From Thermoanaerobacterales bacterium UBA4880 (GTDB lineage Bacteria; Bacillota; Thermoanaerobacteria; Thermoanaerobacterales; UBA4877), in NCBI GenBank assembly GCA_002399285.1, contig DHDI01000013.1:58497-122496 (forward strand): 64,000 bases of DNA. The letters run 5' to 3'. This document shows positions 34,012 through 42,978 of this stretch, piece after piece. Both the position numbers and the translations under genes were made by a program. Below the pieces are notes generated by a model. That model ran no database searches. It saw only the letters and a program-made list of their open reading frames with translations, and had not been told where the DNA came from. Each line of letters opens with the position of its first letter. Position 1 is the first letter of the stretch.

Positions 34012-36633
34012 TTGGAAAGATTAGTGCTTATAGATGGCAGCAGCGTGTTTTACCGGGCTTTTTTTGCCCTTCCTCCCCTCATGAACAGAAAGGGTATAAG
34101 GACCAATGCGGCGTATGGATTTACCATGATGCTCTTCAAAATGATGGAGGATTATAAGCCGGACTACATTGCGGTGGCCTTCGACGTAAAGGAGCCGACC
34201 TTCCGCCACAAGAGTTATGAGGGCTATAAGGCGACGAGGGAAAAGATGCCCGACGAATTATCCTGCCAGATACCCATTCTGCACGATATATTATCTGCAT
34301 TGAACATCAAAACTGTGGAATTTCCCGGATTTGAAGCCGACGATATATTGGGCACCTTATCAAAGGCTGCAGAAGAAAAGGGTTATGAGACCTACATAGT
34401 GACCGGCGACAGGGATGCGCTGCAGTTGGTGTCGGAGAATACAAAGGTGATATTGAATAAGAAGGGCATGACCGATGTTGATGTCTACGATATCGGTCAT
34501 TTCCGTGAGAAATACGGCATAACGCCGGAAGAGTTCATAGACCTCAAGGGACTGATGGGCGATAAATCGGACAATATACCCGGGGTGCCGGGCATAGGAG
34601 AAAAGACGGCTGCGGCGCTTATCAAGGAGTATGGTTCGGTCGACAGCGTGATCAATAATCTGGAAAGCGTGAAGAACAAGAGAGTCAGAAATCTGATAGA
34701 GGAGAATGTGGACAAGGCGCTTTTGAGCAGAAGGCTGTCGGCCATAGTCAGGGACATACCTATGGATTTCGATATGAGCGAATACGCGGTCAAGGAGCCT
34801 GACGGCGCAGAGGTCAGGAGGATCTTTGAGGGGCTGGAGTTTAACTCGCTGCTGGATAAAATTCCTGCGCTTGGCGCGGCGGAGGCGTCGGAAAAAATCA
34901 TTTATGATCTCATAGATAATGAGGATAGTTTTAAGGAATATATCAAGGGACTTCGATCGGTAGCCATAAGCTGCAGGATGGAAAACGGCGGCCTGGCCAT
35001 GGCTGCCCTCAGCAGCGAACACGGCACGGTCTTCCTGCCGTTTTACAAATCTGACGGACTGCTGCCGGACGGCCTGTACCGTCTGATAGCCGACGGCAAT
35101 GTGAGAAAGACGGGACACGACCTTAAGGCATTATTGGATTTTTGTATAGATAACGGATATATGCCGCAGAATATCGGCTTTGACTCCGCCATTGCCGCGT
35201 ATCTCTTGAATGCGACCGGGTCCGAGTATACCGTAAGGCAGATAGCCAAGGAATATTTGAACAGGGATATTATGGATGACTCGGTCTTTGGGAAGGGCAG
35301 GAACAAGCTGGAATGCGGCCGGATGGATAAAGATACCTTAAACCAGCTTGCAGGAGAAGAGGCCGAGGTCATATGCAAGGCGGAGCCCATGATGATGGAG
35401 AGACTGGATGAGCTTGGCATGGACAAGCTCTTCAATGAGATAGAGATGCCGCTGATCACGGTACTGGCCGACATGGAATGCACAGGCTTCAATATAGACA
35501 GGGAAGAACTGGCGCGGCTGGAGGAGGAGTTCGGCACGCAGCTTGCCGGGATCACATCTGATATATACCGGATAGCGGGCGAGGAGTTCAATATAAATTC
35601 ACCCAAGCAGCTCTCCCATATACTTTTCGAAAAGCTGGATCTCCCGGTCATAAAGAAGACCAAAACGGGATACTCTACCGATGCAGAGGTTCTAGAGGAG
35701 CTGGCGCCGCAGCATGAAATAGTGGCAAAGATACTGGATTACAGGCAAATATCAAAGCTTAAGTCGACATATGTCGATGGGTTTATAAAGCTTACCGAGG
35801 GAAACGAGAAGATACACACCAGTTTCAATCAGACGGTCACGGCAACGGGCAGGATAAGCAGTACGGAGCCCAATCTGCAGAACATTCCCATACGGACGGA
35901 TACCGGCAGGCAGATACGCAGGGTGTTCATACCCTCCGATGAGAACCATCTGATACTGTCTGCGGATTATTCACAGATAGAGCTTAGAGTCTTGGCCCAT
36001 CTGTCGGGAGATGAAAACCTGATAAACTCATTCCTGTCGGGGGAGGATATACACAGGAGGACGGCTTCGGAGGTCTTCGGAGTACCGTTAGACGAGGTTA
36101 CGTCCGAAATGCGGAGGAACGCGAAGGCGGTCAATTTCGGAATAGTGTATGGTATCAGCGACTTTGGCCTGGCCAAGGATCTGCGCATACCCAGGGAGAT
36201 CGCTGCGGAATACATCGGCAATTATTTTAAAAGATACCCTGCGGTAAAGGAATATCTGGACAGGTGCGTTATGAGGGCCAAGGAGCTAGGATATGTCACG
36301 ACCATTATGAACAGGAGGCGCTATGTCCCTGAGATAAGCTCAAAGAACAGGAATATCCGACAGTTCGGAGAACGCATAGCCATGAATACTCCAATACAGG
36401 GCAGCGCCGCAGACATCATAAAAATAGCTATGGTGAATGTCCATCGCAGGCTGCAGGGACACAAGTCGAATCTTATACTGCAGGTACACGATGAATTGAT
36501 AGTCGACACGCTGAAGGATGAACTGGATGAAATAAAGGAAATTGTAAAGAGCGAGATGGAAAATGCCATATCGTTGAACGCCCCCCTTATTGCCGATGTA
36601 AATTACGGCGCAAACTGGTATGACGTGAAATGA
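34012..36633 (+). CDS. polA: DNA polymerase I
   Basis: Repair and Okazaki-fragment polymerase of 873 residues. The 5'-3' exonuclease domain is at about 1-290 and the polymerase at about 480-873, with motif A 'SADYSQIELR', the O-helix 'RRNAKAVNFGIVYG' and motif C 'QVHDEL'. The central 3'-5' exonuclease domain (about 300-465) lacks the DxE metal-binding pair: 'VAISCRMENG' stands where E. coli has 'FDTETD'. Proofreading is therefore probably absent, as in many Gram-positive Pol I enzymes. The start is TTG 34012 with GGTGGTG upstream. coaE follows within 10 bases. Confidence 0.95.
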   Translation: MERLVLIDGSSVFYRAFFALPPLMNRKGIRTNAAYGFTMMLFKMMEDYKPDYIAVAFDVKEPTFRHKSYEGYKATREKMPDELSCQIPILHDILSALNIKTVEFPGFEADDILGTLSKAAEEKGYETYIVTGDRDALQLVSENTKVILNKKGMTDVDVYDIGHFREKYGITPEEFIDLKGLMGDKSDNIPGVPGIGEKTAAALIKEYGSVDSVINNLESVKNKRVRNLIEENVDKALLSRRLSAIVRDIPMDFDMSEYAVKEPDGAEVRRIFEGLEFNSLLDKIPALGAAEASEKIIYDLIDNEDSFKEYIKGLRSVAISCRMENGGLAMAALSSEHGTVFLPFYKSDGLLPDGLYRLIADGNVRKTGHDLKALLDFCIDNGYMPQNIGFDSAIAAYLLNATGSEYTVRQIAKEYLNRDIMDDSVFGKGRNKLECGRMDKDTLNQLAGEEAEVICKAEPMMMERLDELGMDKLFNEIEMPLITVLADMECTGFNIDREELARLEEEFGTQLAGITSDIYRIAGEEFNINSPKQLSHILFEKLDLPVIKKTKTGYSTDAEVLEELAPQHEIVAKILDYRQISKLKSTYVDGFIKLTEGNEKIHTSFNQTVTATGRISSTEPNLQNIPIRTDTGRQIRRVFIPSDENHLILSADYSQIELRVLAHLSGDENLINSFLSGEDIHRRTASEVFGVPLDEVTSEMRRNAKAVNFGIVYGISDFGLAKDLRIPREIAAEYIGNYFKRYPAVKEYLDRCVMRAKELGYVTTIMNRRRYVPEISSKNRNIRQFGERIAMNTPIQGSAADIIKIAMVNVHRRLQGHKSNLILQVHDELIVDTLKDELDEIKEIVKSEMENAISLNAPLIADVNYGANWYDVK

Positions 36634-36642
36634 GGCGGTAGC

Positions 36643-37248
36643 TTGAAGGTCATAGGACTTACTGGCGGGATCGCCAGCGGTAAAAGTACGGTATCGGGCA
36701 TGCTGAGAGAATTGGGGGCATATATAATAGATGCGGATCTGATATCCCGAGACATAATACTCAGGGGAACAGGGGCATGGGATGAGATCGTAGAGTATTT
36801 TGGCGAGGGGATATTGCTCCCCAATGGAGAAATCGACAGGAAAAGACTGGGCAATATAGTTTTTGCGGACAGACAGAAGCTGCAAAAGCTGAATTCAATA
36901 ACCCATCCTAGGATAATAAAGCGTATAAAAGAGATAATTGAAGAAGAGCGGGCAGAGGGCAAGGAAAGGGCAATAGTGTTGGACGCCGCCATACTCATCG
37001 AAATGGGCATGCAGAGCATGGTAGACGAGATATGGCTGGTGTCGGCTGACAAAGATATTCAGATACGGCGGCTTATGGAGAGGGACAGGCTTTCATACCA
37101 AAATGCCATAAACCGCATTCGTGTGCAGATGCCCTTGAGCGAGAAGATCAAATATGCGGACTATGTGATTGACAACAGTAAAGACATGGGATATATTAAA
37201 GAACAAGTGAGCAAACTTTGGGAAAGGGTGATAGAAGAGCATAACTGA
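36643..37248 (+). CDS. coaE: Dephospho-CoA kinase
   Basis: Last step of coenzyme A synthesis: ATP-dependent phosphorylation of the ribose 3'-OH of dephospho-CoA. The P-loop GGIASGKST is at about 7-15, followed by 'IIDADLISRDI' near 29. The lid region is at about 140-160. The length of 201 residues is standard. The start is TTG 36643, with GAGGCGG upstream, 9 bases after polA; the polA-coaE order is common in Firmicutes. Confidence 0.93.
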   Translation: MKVIGLTGGIASGKSTVSGMLRELGAYIIDADLISRDIILRGTGAWDEIVEYFGEGILLPNGEIDRKRLGNIVFADRQKLQKLNSITHPRIIKRIKEIIEEERAEGKERAIVLDAAILIEMGMQSMVDEIWLVSADKDIQIRRLMERDRLSYQNAINRIRVQMPLSEKIKYADYVIDNSKDMGYIKEQVSKLWERVIEEHN

Positions 37249-37306
37249 TTTGCCCGCGCATAAGATTATGGTATAGTAATTTGTGGTAAGTTGGGGGTAT
37301 AATCCA

Positions 37307-37900
37307 TTGATATTCATTCCGCGTAAACTTATGTTTGTAATTATTATTTTATTGGTCGCAGCGCTGATTATACCTGTTGCATTAAAGACTTATGATTATG
37401 TGCTCAGGTTAAGGTATCCTGTGAAATACATGGATATAATAGAGAAATATACCGGCGAATACGGTATCGATCCTTATTTTGTTTTGGCTATAATAAAGGC
37501 CGAGAGCAGTTTCAATCCGAAAGCCGTATCCAACAAGGGCGCCAAGGGTCTTATGCAGATACACCCTGATACGGGGGAGTGGATAGCGAAGAATATCGGC
37601 TTGGATGGATATAAAGAGGATGTTTTGCTTGATCCTGAGATAAACGTAAGGATGGCCTGCTGGTATTTAAACAACCTGAATAAGCAATTTAAAGACCCGG
37701 TTTCGGTGCTTGCGGCATATAACGCCGGCAGCGGCAATGTGAAAAAATGGCTGAGCGATGAAAAATACAGCCGCGACCAAAATAAACTGGAATACATACC
37801 GTTCAAGGAAACACGGGATTACATAGAGCGGATAACGAAAAACTATCAGATGTACAAAAGGATCTATGAGGGAACAAAAGAAAGAGGGCAGCTGAAGTAA
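37307..37900 (+). CDS. Membrane-anchored lytic transglycosylase (SLT domain)
   Basis: A 197-residue murein hydrolase that cleaves glycan strands to 1,6-anhydro products. It has an N-terminal membrane anchor (about 9-27) and a family 1 transglycosylase domain (about 45-180) with the catalytic glutamate in 'KAESSFNP', plus 'KGLMQIHPDTG' and 'AAYNAGSGNV'. The start is TTG 37307 with GGGGG about 10 bases upstream; GTG 37283 is possible but lacks a site. The coaE-SLT pairing is common in Clostridia. It overlaps the next gene by one base (TAATG). Confidence 0.92.
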   Translation: MIFIPRKLMFVIIILLVAALIIPVALKTYDYVLRLRYPVKYMDIIEKYTGEYGIDPYFVLAIIKAESSFNPKAVSNKGAKGLMQIHPDTGEWIAKNIGLDGYKEDVLLDPEINVRMACWYLNNLNKQFKDPVSVLAAYNAGSGNVKKWLSDEKYSRDQNKLEYIPFKETRDYIERITKNYQMYKRIYEGTKERGQLK

Positions 37901-38934
37901 TGAAAAATATAAGTACTCTTGAAGACCTTGAGAAGGTCACCGTAGAACCGGACAGGAAACTGTTTTCTGCAACTCATGAAGAGATAATGGAAGGAAAGAC
38001 TACGGACGTATATTTCTTGAGGACCATGGATATATTGTCTCATCTTAACATAGAGAATACCGTTGTCACCGCGGAAATCTTTGCAAGGGAGAATGGTATA
38101 CTTGCGGGAATACCCGAGGTCATAAACGTATTGAAGGATAAGGAAATAGAATTGTGGGCACTGAAAGAGGGCGATAGTTTCGCTCCCAAAGACACGCTGG
38201 TAAGGATAAAGGGTCCGTATTCGCAGTTTGGAATATTTGAGACGACGATACTGGGGATGCTTGCCAGTTCATCCGCATGGGCAACGGCTGCAAAAGTTGC
38301 CAGAGAGGCATGCAAAGGTAAACCGCTTCTATGCTTCGGAGCGAGACATGTTCACCCTTCCGTGGCTCCCGTGATGGAAAGGGCGGCGCTGATCGGAGGG
38401 GCTGATAACGCAAGCTGTATCCTCGGAGCAAAGCTGGCCGGCAGCGAGCCCATGGGGACGCTGCCCCATGCTGCTTTTTTGATCGCGGGGGACACACTGA
38501 CCGTGGCCAAAGCATATGATGAGATATCGGGCCCCGATGAAAACAGGACGATACTCATCGATACGTTTAAGGATGAAACCGAGGAAGCGCTCAGGGTCGC
38601 GGAAACATTGGGAGATAAACTCTATGGTATAAGGCTGGATACCCCAAGCGAAAGAGGCGGAGTAACGGCGGAACTTATAAAAGAGTTAAGGGCAAGGCTG
38701 GACCAGAAGGGATATAAGAACGTAAAGATAATAGTTTCTGGAGGGCTGTATCCCGAAAAGATATCGGAGCTTGCAGATGCGGGCGTCGACGCTTTCGGCG
38801 TGGGCAGCTTCATATCCGACGCAAAGCCTATTGACATGACTATGGATATCAAGGAAGTAAACGGCCGGCCGATAGCCAAGCGAGGAAGAATACCGGGTAT
38901 TATAGAGAACCATAAGCTTGTAAAAATGATATGA
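37900..38934 (+). CDS. pncB: Nicotinate phosphoribosyltransferase
   Basis: A 344-residue enzyme that makes nicotinate mononucleotide from nicotinate and PRPP in NAD salvage. 'FGARHVHPSVAPVMERAALIGGADNASCILGA' near 146-177 and 'DTPSERGG' near 247 are typical. 'VSGGLYPEKISEL' and 'DAFGVGSFIS' near 281-308 form the phosphate-binding C-terminal part. It is the short type I-like form found in Clostridia. Its start overlaps the SLT stop by one base, so the two are co-translated without obvious functional connection. Confidence 0.9.
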   Translation: MKNISTLEDLEKVTVEPDRKLFSATHEEIMEGKTTDVYFLRTMDILSHLNIENTVVTAEIFARENGILAGIPEVINVLKDKEIELWALKEGDSFAPKDTLVRIKGPYSQFGIFETTILGMLASSSAWATAAKVAREACKGKPLLCFGARHVHPSVAPVMERAALIGGADNASCILGAKLAGSEPMGTLPHAAFLIAGDTLTVAKAYDEISGPDENRTILIDTFKDETEEALRVAETLGDKLYGIRLDTPSERGGVTAELIKELRARLDQKGYKNVKIIVSGGLYPEKISELADAGVDAFGVGSFISDAKPIDMTMDIKEVNGRPIAKRGRIPGIIENHKLVKMI

Positions 38935-38941
38935 TTTAATA

Positions 38942-38970
38942 TTGACTTGTCCTTAAACTTATATTATAAT
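38942..38970 (+). promoter_or_regulatory. Sigma-A promoter of tRNA-Leu(GAG)
   Basis: TTGACT (38942-38947), a 17-base spacer and TATAAT (38965-38970) precede the tRNA 5' end by 15 bases. Confidence 0.85.
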
Positions 38971-38985
38971 TGTAAACGTTGGTAC

Positions 38986-39073
38986 GCCGAGATGGTGGAA
39001 TAGGCAGACACGCTACTTTGAGGGGGTAGTGAGGGATTTCCTCATGCGGGTTCGAGTCCCGCTCCCGGCACCA
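38986..39073 (+). tRNA. tRNA-Leu (anticodon GAG)
   Basis: An 88-base type II tRNA with a long variable arm (GTGAGGGATTTCCTCAT region) and an encoded CCA. The anticodon stem CTACT/GGTAG encloses TTGAGGG, giving GAG, which reads CUC and CUU. The acceptor stem GCCGAGA pairs with TCCCGGC apart from an A-C mismatch at the fifth pair. T-loop GTTCGAG is present. Confidence 0.93.
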
Positions 39074-39109
39074 TCTTTTATGAGCAAATCTTATACATAT
39101 TCAACTTAT

Positions 39110-39222
39110 ATTGCCGAATCCTTTAAAAAGGTACGGGGGAATCAATAATGGGGTGAATCCATCTTCAAGATGGTAGGGATACCTTCGTCCCGAATCCGTC
39201 AACTAACCTCGGAGGCATGGGG
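39110..39222 (+). ncRNA. c-di-AMP riboswitch (ydaO-yuaA class)
   Basis: The conserved blocks occur in the known order: TGCCGAATCC, GGTACGGGGGAATCA, GGGGTGAATCC, a small ATCTTC/GATGGT hairpin, TAGGGATACC, TCCCGAATCCGTCA and CTAACCTCGGAGGCA. This matches the ydaO element, an off-switch that binds c-di-AMP and usually controls cell-wall hydrolase and ion-transport genes. It lies directly before the NlpC/P60 gene, whose ribosome binding site GGGGAGGG begins just after it. The tRNA gene upstream may share the transcript. Confidence 0.93.
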
Positions 39223-39234
39223 AGGGAAATTCAA

Positions 39235-39909
39235 ATGAGGATTTTTGTTAAACTCGTCGTGGGGATTTCTGTACTGTTCGCGTCACTCATGTTTTGCGGC
39301 TTATTAAACAATACTTTTGCCGCGGAATTACCTAAGGGCATAGTTACGGGTAATAATGTCAATTTGAGAGAGGATTCCAATCTGAAGGCAAAAGTCATCA
39401 AAGAGGTCGGCATCAACAACGTCGTTTCCGTACTCGAGAAAACGGATGGCTGGTATCATATAAAGCTGTCGGACGGTACGGAAGGGTGGATGAGTTCCGA
39501 CTATATTTCACTGAGGAGCGAAGATGTCTCCAGAGGCGGGGTAGTAAGGGACATCGTAAGTTTTGCCAAGAAGTTTTTGGGCGTGGGCTATGTATATGGG
39601 GGATCTTCGCCTAAGGGATTTGACTGTTCGGGATTCACGTCATATGTTTATAAGAATTTTGGCGTGCAATTGCCGAGATCGGCATGTGATCAGGCGACCG
39701 CAGGTACGGCTGTGGAGAAGAGCGATTTGCAGTCGGGTGATCTGGTACTGTTTAAAACCCTGGGCTCGAAGAAAATCAATCATGCCGGATTATATATAGG
39801 CGACGGGAATTTTATACACAGCTCTTCGGGCAGCGGAGAAGTAAGAATAGATACCCTGCTGTCGGGTTATTATAACGAACATTATGCCACTGCCAGGCAT
39901 GTGTATTAA
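39235..39909 (+). CDS. Secreted SH3b-NlpC/P60 peptidoglycan hydrolase
   Basis: A 224-residue exported endopeptidase that cuts stem peptides of peptidoglycan. The signal peptide is at 1-29 (cleavage near 'TFA'). One bacterial SH3 domain (about 35-93, 'NVNLREDSN', 'GWYHIKL', 'GWMSSDYI') binds the wall. The NlpC/P60 domain (about 103-222) has C131 in 'FDCSGF', H183 in 'NHAGLYIG' and H195. ATG 39235 follows GGGGAGGG. The c-di-AMP riboswitch lies immediately upstream, so expression should fall when c-di-AMP is high. Confidence 0.94.
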   Translation: MRIFVKLVVGISVLFASLMFCGLLNNTFAAELPKGIVTGNNVNLREDSNLKAKVIKEVGINNVVSVLEKTDGWYHIKLSDGTEGWMSSDYISLRSEDVSRGGVVRDIVSFAKKFLGVGYVYGGSSPKGFDCSGFTSYVYKNFGVQLPRSACDQATAGTAVEKSDLQSGDLVLFKTLGSKKINHAGLYIGDGNFIHSSSGSGEVRIDTLLSGYYNEHYATARHVY

Positions 39910-39974
39910 CTTCATTTTTATCTTATATTAAAGATCACATTTGATTTTGCTTACAGACATAGATCAGTTATTTA

Positions 39975-40044
39975 TTGACATAACGTATGTTTTGGGTATA
40001 TAATTACATACTGATAAATGGAATGGGTACGGAATGTATCCATT
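39975..40044 (+). promoter_or_regulatory. typA promoter with a terminator-like leader hairpin
   Basis: TTGACA (39975-39980), an 18-base spacer and TATAAT (39999-40004) form a near-consensus promoter. About 20 bases later a 9-bp stem, AATGGGTAC/GTATCCATT (40022-40044, one G-U pair), runs into a T-tract and ends before the ribosome binding site at 40055. It looks like a terminator placed in the leader. Confidence 0.6.
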
Positions 40045-40069
40045 TTTTGTTTGGAAGGGGAAATTAAAT

Positions 40070-41902
40070 GTGATAAGAAACGACATCAGAAATATAGCGA
40101 TCATAGCCCATGTAGATCATGGAAAAACTACTTTGGTGGACGGCATGCTCAAGCAAAGCGGCATATTTCACGACAACCAAAAAGTAAACGAGAGGATCAT
40201 GGATTCCAACGACCTGGAAAGGGAGAGAGGAATAACCATCTTGGCCAAAAATACGGCTGTAAGATATAACAATATAAAAATAAATATTGTGGATACGCCA
40301 GGCCATGCAGATTTTAGTGGCGAGGTCGAAAGAGTCCTCAAGATGGTGGACGGCGTACTACTTCTAGTGGACGCAGCGGAAGGCCCGATGCCGCAGACCA
40401 GATTCGTCTTGGGAAAGGCGCTGTCCTTGAGTCTTAAACCCATCGTGGTAATAAATAAGATCGACAGACCAGACGCAAGACCATATGAGGTGATAGACGA
40501 GGTCTTAAACCTCTTTATAGAACTGGGAGCTGCGGAAGAGCAATTGGATTTTCCGATAATATATACCTCCGCACGGGAAGCCGTGGCAAAATATGATCTT
40601 AAGGATGACAGCGATAATTTAAAACCGCTGTTTGATACAATAATAGAAAGCATACCGGCTCCCGAGGGAGATGACGATGCTCCTCTGCAGATGATCGTCA
40701 CTAATCTGGATTACGACGACTATGTGGGCAGGTTGGCGGTAGGCAGGATCGTGAGAGGAAAGATAAGCGGCGGACAGCAGGTGAGTATCGTAAAAAAGGA
40801 CGGTTCGGTGCAAAAAAAGAAGATAGGCCTGGTATATCAATATGAGGCCCTGAAGAGGACTGAGAGCGAAGGGGCTTCCATAGGGGATATCATTTCGGTA
40901 TCGGGTATCCCGGATATAGAGATAGGCGAGACCATCGCGGATGCCGATGATCCCGAGGCGGTAAGCTTTGTGAATATCGAAGAGCCGACGATTTCCATGG
41001 ACTTTTCCACCAACAATAGTTCGTTTGCGGGTAAGGAAGGCCAGTATGTCACGTCACGGCATCTGAGAGACAGGCTGTACAGGGAGCTGGAAACCAATGT
41101 TTCACTAAAAGTTGAAGATACCGATACCCCCGACACGTTTAAGGTATCGGGGAGGGGAGAACTGCATCTGTCCATTTTGATCGAGACGATGCGCAGAGAA
41201 GGATATGAGTTCCAGGTATCTAAACCGCAGGTGATATATAAGACAAAGGGCGGAAAGAAGTATGAGCCTATTGAGACTCTTTTCATAGATATGCCGGAAG
41301 AATATATGGGAGTGGTGATGGAAAAGATCGGGCCGAGGAAGGCTGAACTGGTTGATATGTCGGCCAATGACAGAGGCGGCGTCAGGGTGGAATTTAATAT
41401 CCCTTCGCGTGGTCTTATGGGATACAGGGCGGATTTTCTTACCGATACCAGAGGCACGGGCATTATGAATCATCAGTTTTTAGACTATGAGCCCTATAAG
41501 GGAGAGATAAAAGAAAGAAACCACGGATCTCTGGTTGCTTCCGAAGCGGGCATTACCACCGCATATGGTTTGAATAATGCTCAGGAAAGAGGAGAATTGT
41601 TTGTCAGCCCCGGCGTCGAGGTTTACGAGGGTATGGTGATCGGGGAGAATAACCGGGAAGAGGATATTGACGTGAACGTATGCAAAAAGAAGCATCTGAC
41701 CAACATGAGGTCCTCAAATGCGGACGAGGGCATCAGGCTTACTATGCCCAAAGTGCTGAGTTTGGAAGAGGCACTCGACTTTTTGGCTGAAGATGAGCTG
41801 ATGGAGGTCACGCCAAAATCCATAAGAATGAGAAAAATGATATTATCAAAAAACGACAGGTATAAATCTGTCGGCAGAGTGATAAAATCTGGTAAGAAAT
41901 AA
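40070..41902 (+). CDS. typA: Ribosome-associated GTPase TypA/BipA
   Basis: A 610-residue translational GTPase involved in ribosome assembly and stress adaptation. G1 'AHVDHGKTT' is near residues 12-20, G3 'DTPGHADF' near 75 and G4 'NKIDR' near 128, followed by elongation factor-like domains and a BipA-specific C-terminal domain. GTG 40070 was chosen: it gives the family start 'MIRNDIRNIAIIAHVDHG', and AAGGGG stands 9 bases upstream. It has a strong promoter and a terminator that starts at its stop codon. Confidence 0.95.
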   Translation: MIRNDIRNIAIIAHVDHGKTTLVDGMLKQSGIFHDNQKVNERIMDSNDLERERGITILAKNTAVRYNNIKINIVDTPGHADFSGEVERVLKMVDGVLLLVDAAEGPMPQTRFVLGKALSLSLKPIVVINKIDRPDARPYEVIDEVLNLFIELGAAEEQLDFPIIYTSAREAVAKYDLKDDSDNLKPLFDTIIESIPAPEGDDDAPLQMIVTNLDYDDYVGRLAVGRIVRGKISGGQQVSIVKKDGSVQKKKIGLVYQYEALKRTESEGASIGDIISVSGIPDIEIGETIADADDPEAVSFVNIEEPTISMDFSTNNSSFAGKEGQYVTSRHLRDRLYRELETNVSLKVEDTDTPDTFKVSGRGELHLSILIETMRREGYEFQVSKPQVIYKTKGGKKYEPIETLFIDMPEEYMGVVMEKIGPRKAELVDMSANDRGGVRVEFNIPSRGLMGYRADFLTDTRGTGIMNHQFLDYEPYKGEIKERNHGSLVASEAGITTAYGLNNAQERGELFVSPGVEVYEGMVIGENNREEDIDVNVCKKKHLTNMRSSNADEGIRLTMPKVLSLEEALDFLAEDELMEVTPKSIRMRKMILSKNDRYKSVGRVIKSGKK

Positions 41903-41919
41903 AGAGCTTTTGGCTCTTT
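41901..41919 (+). terminator. Intrinsic terminator of typA
   Basis: AAAGAGC/GCTCTTT with a 5-base loop, then ATTTTTTTT. The stem begins within the typA stop codon. Confidence 0.8.
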
Positions 41920-41980
41920 ATTTTTTTTGCATTTTATTTTACAATATATACCAGTAATATAAAATATTGGAGGAAACTAT

Positions 41981-42736
41981 ATGAGAATAAAGAGATTGAT
42001 GTTGAACAAGAAAAATAGATTGCGGACATCTGCAATACTGCTGCTCTTTATTTTTGCGCTGCCCATCTCATCTTTTTACTTATCAGATCGTCTTGTACAT
42101 AAAATTGTGACGCCGCTCTATAAAAGGCTGGAGCCCGTGACCACGGATGCCGTCGAGGTCTGGGAGGTGGCTCCGCTGACATACTATGAAGTATATTCCG
42201 ATATGCCGGAGCTGTCATCACGGCTGCATCCGGTAAATGAAAGCGGGCTAGTAGCGTGTGCACTCTACAAGGGGGACGCCGCGGCGATCAAGAATGTGTC
42301 GGGCGACGCGGATATGGTCATCGAGAAAAAGACGATAAGGGGAGTTTCCGTTCCCTTCGTAAAAAATAACATGGGAGGGATCGAGGTTTTAAACGGCTGT
42401 ATAGAGGACGTTATCTCGCTGCTGCAGAGGGAAAGCCGTATGAGTACGGGAATGTTGACCGGTAAGGATAAACAGCAAGACGTTTCCGGGGATATAAAGA
42501 CGATCGAAGGTAAGTTGAAAGATATGCGAGATAAGCTGAATAATACTGATGATGCTTATAACGGCATTAGTGAGGTTGAAGAGTTTGTCAAATTACAGGA
42601 TGATGCCATGGACAAGCTGGAAATCTCTGCCATGTTGAATGACGGGAAGGAATTTTACATCACACAAGAGGTCATATACAAATCATTAGATTTATACAAT
42701 AGGTTGATACTTAGAATCAAAGCGGTAAATGAATAA
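41981..42736 (+). CDS. Unknown membrane-anchored protein (251 aa)
   Basis: I do not recognise this family. A basic N-terminus is followed by one membrane segment (about 17-35). A mixed alpha/beta region (about 60-140) contains 'YYEVYSDMPELSSRL' and 'GVSVPFVKNNMGGIEVL'. The C-terminal part (about 140-250) is helical and charged. It is probably exposed outside the membrane with the helical part free to bind a partner. GGAGG precedes ATG 41981. It stands alone between typA and the rnf operon. No function can be given. Confidence 0.7.
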   Translation: MRIKRLMLNKKNRLRTSAILLLFIFALPISSFYLSDRLVHKIVTPLYKRLEPVTTDAVEVWEVAPLTYYEVYSDMPELSSRLHPVNESGLVACALYKGDAAAIKNVSGDADMVIEKKTIRGVSVPFVKNNMGGIEVLNGCIEDVISLLQRESRMSTGMLTGKDKQQDVSGDIKTIEGKLKDMRDKLNNTDDAYNGISEVEEFVKLQDDAMDKLEISAMLNDGKEFYITQEVIYKSLDLYNRLILRIKAVNE

Positions 42737-42978
42737 TATTAAAATTTGACTACCACGGGCATAAGCTTTGTGTTAATATATATACAGGACTTTATAACTG
42801 AACTTTTAACATAAGGGATTTTGCATTTTCCTCATAGAATAGCTTACTATGACCTGGCTATGATAGTTTTTTTATTGGGCACATCTGTAAATCCGGCGCG
42901 GAATGCCGATATATAAAATGATATGTCAAGTAAATTCATTCATCGTATATACACTATAACTGTACAAGGAGTGATTTG

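Noticed and set aside
42847..42871. Terminator-like ACTAT/ATAGT hairpin followed by a T-run before rnfC
   Set aside because: The stem is only 5 bp with a long loop, too weak to call.
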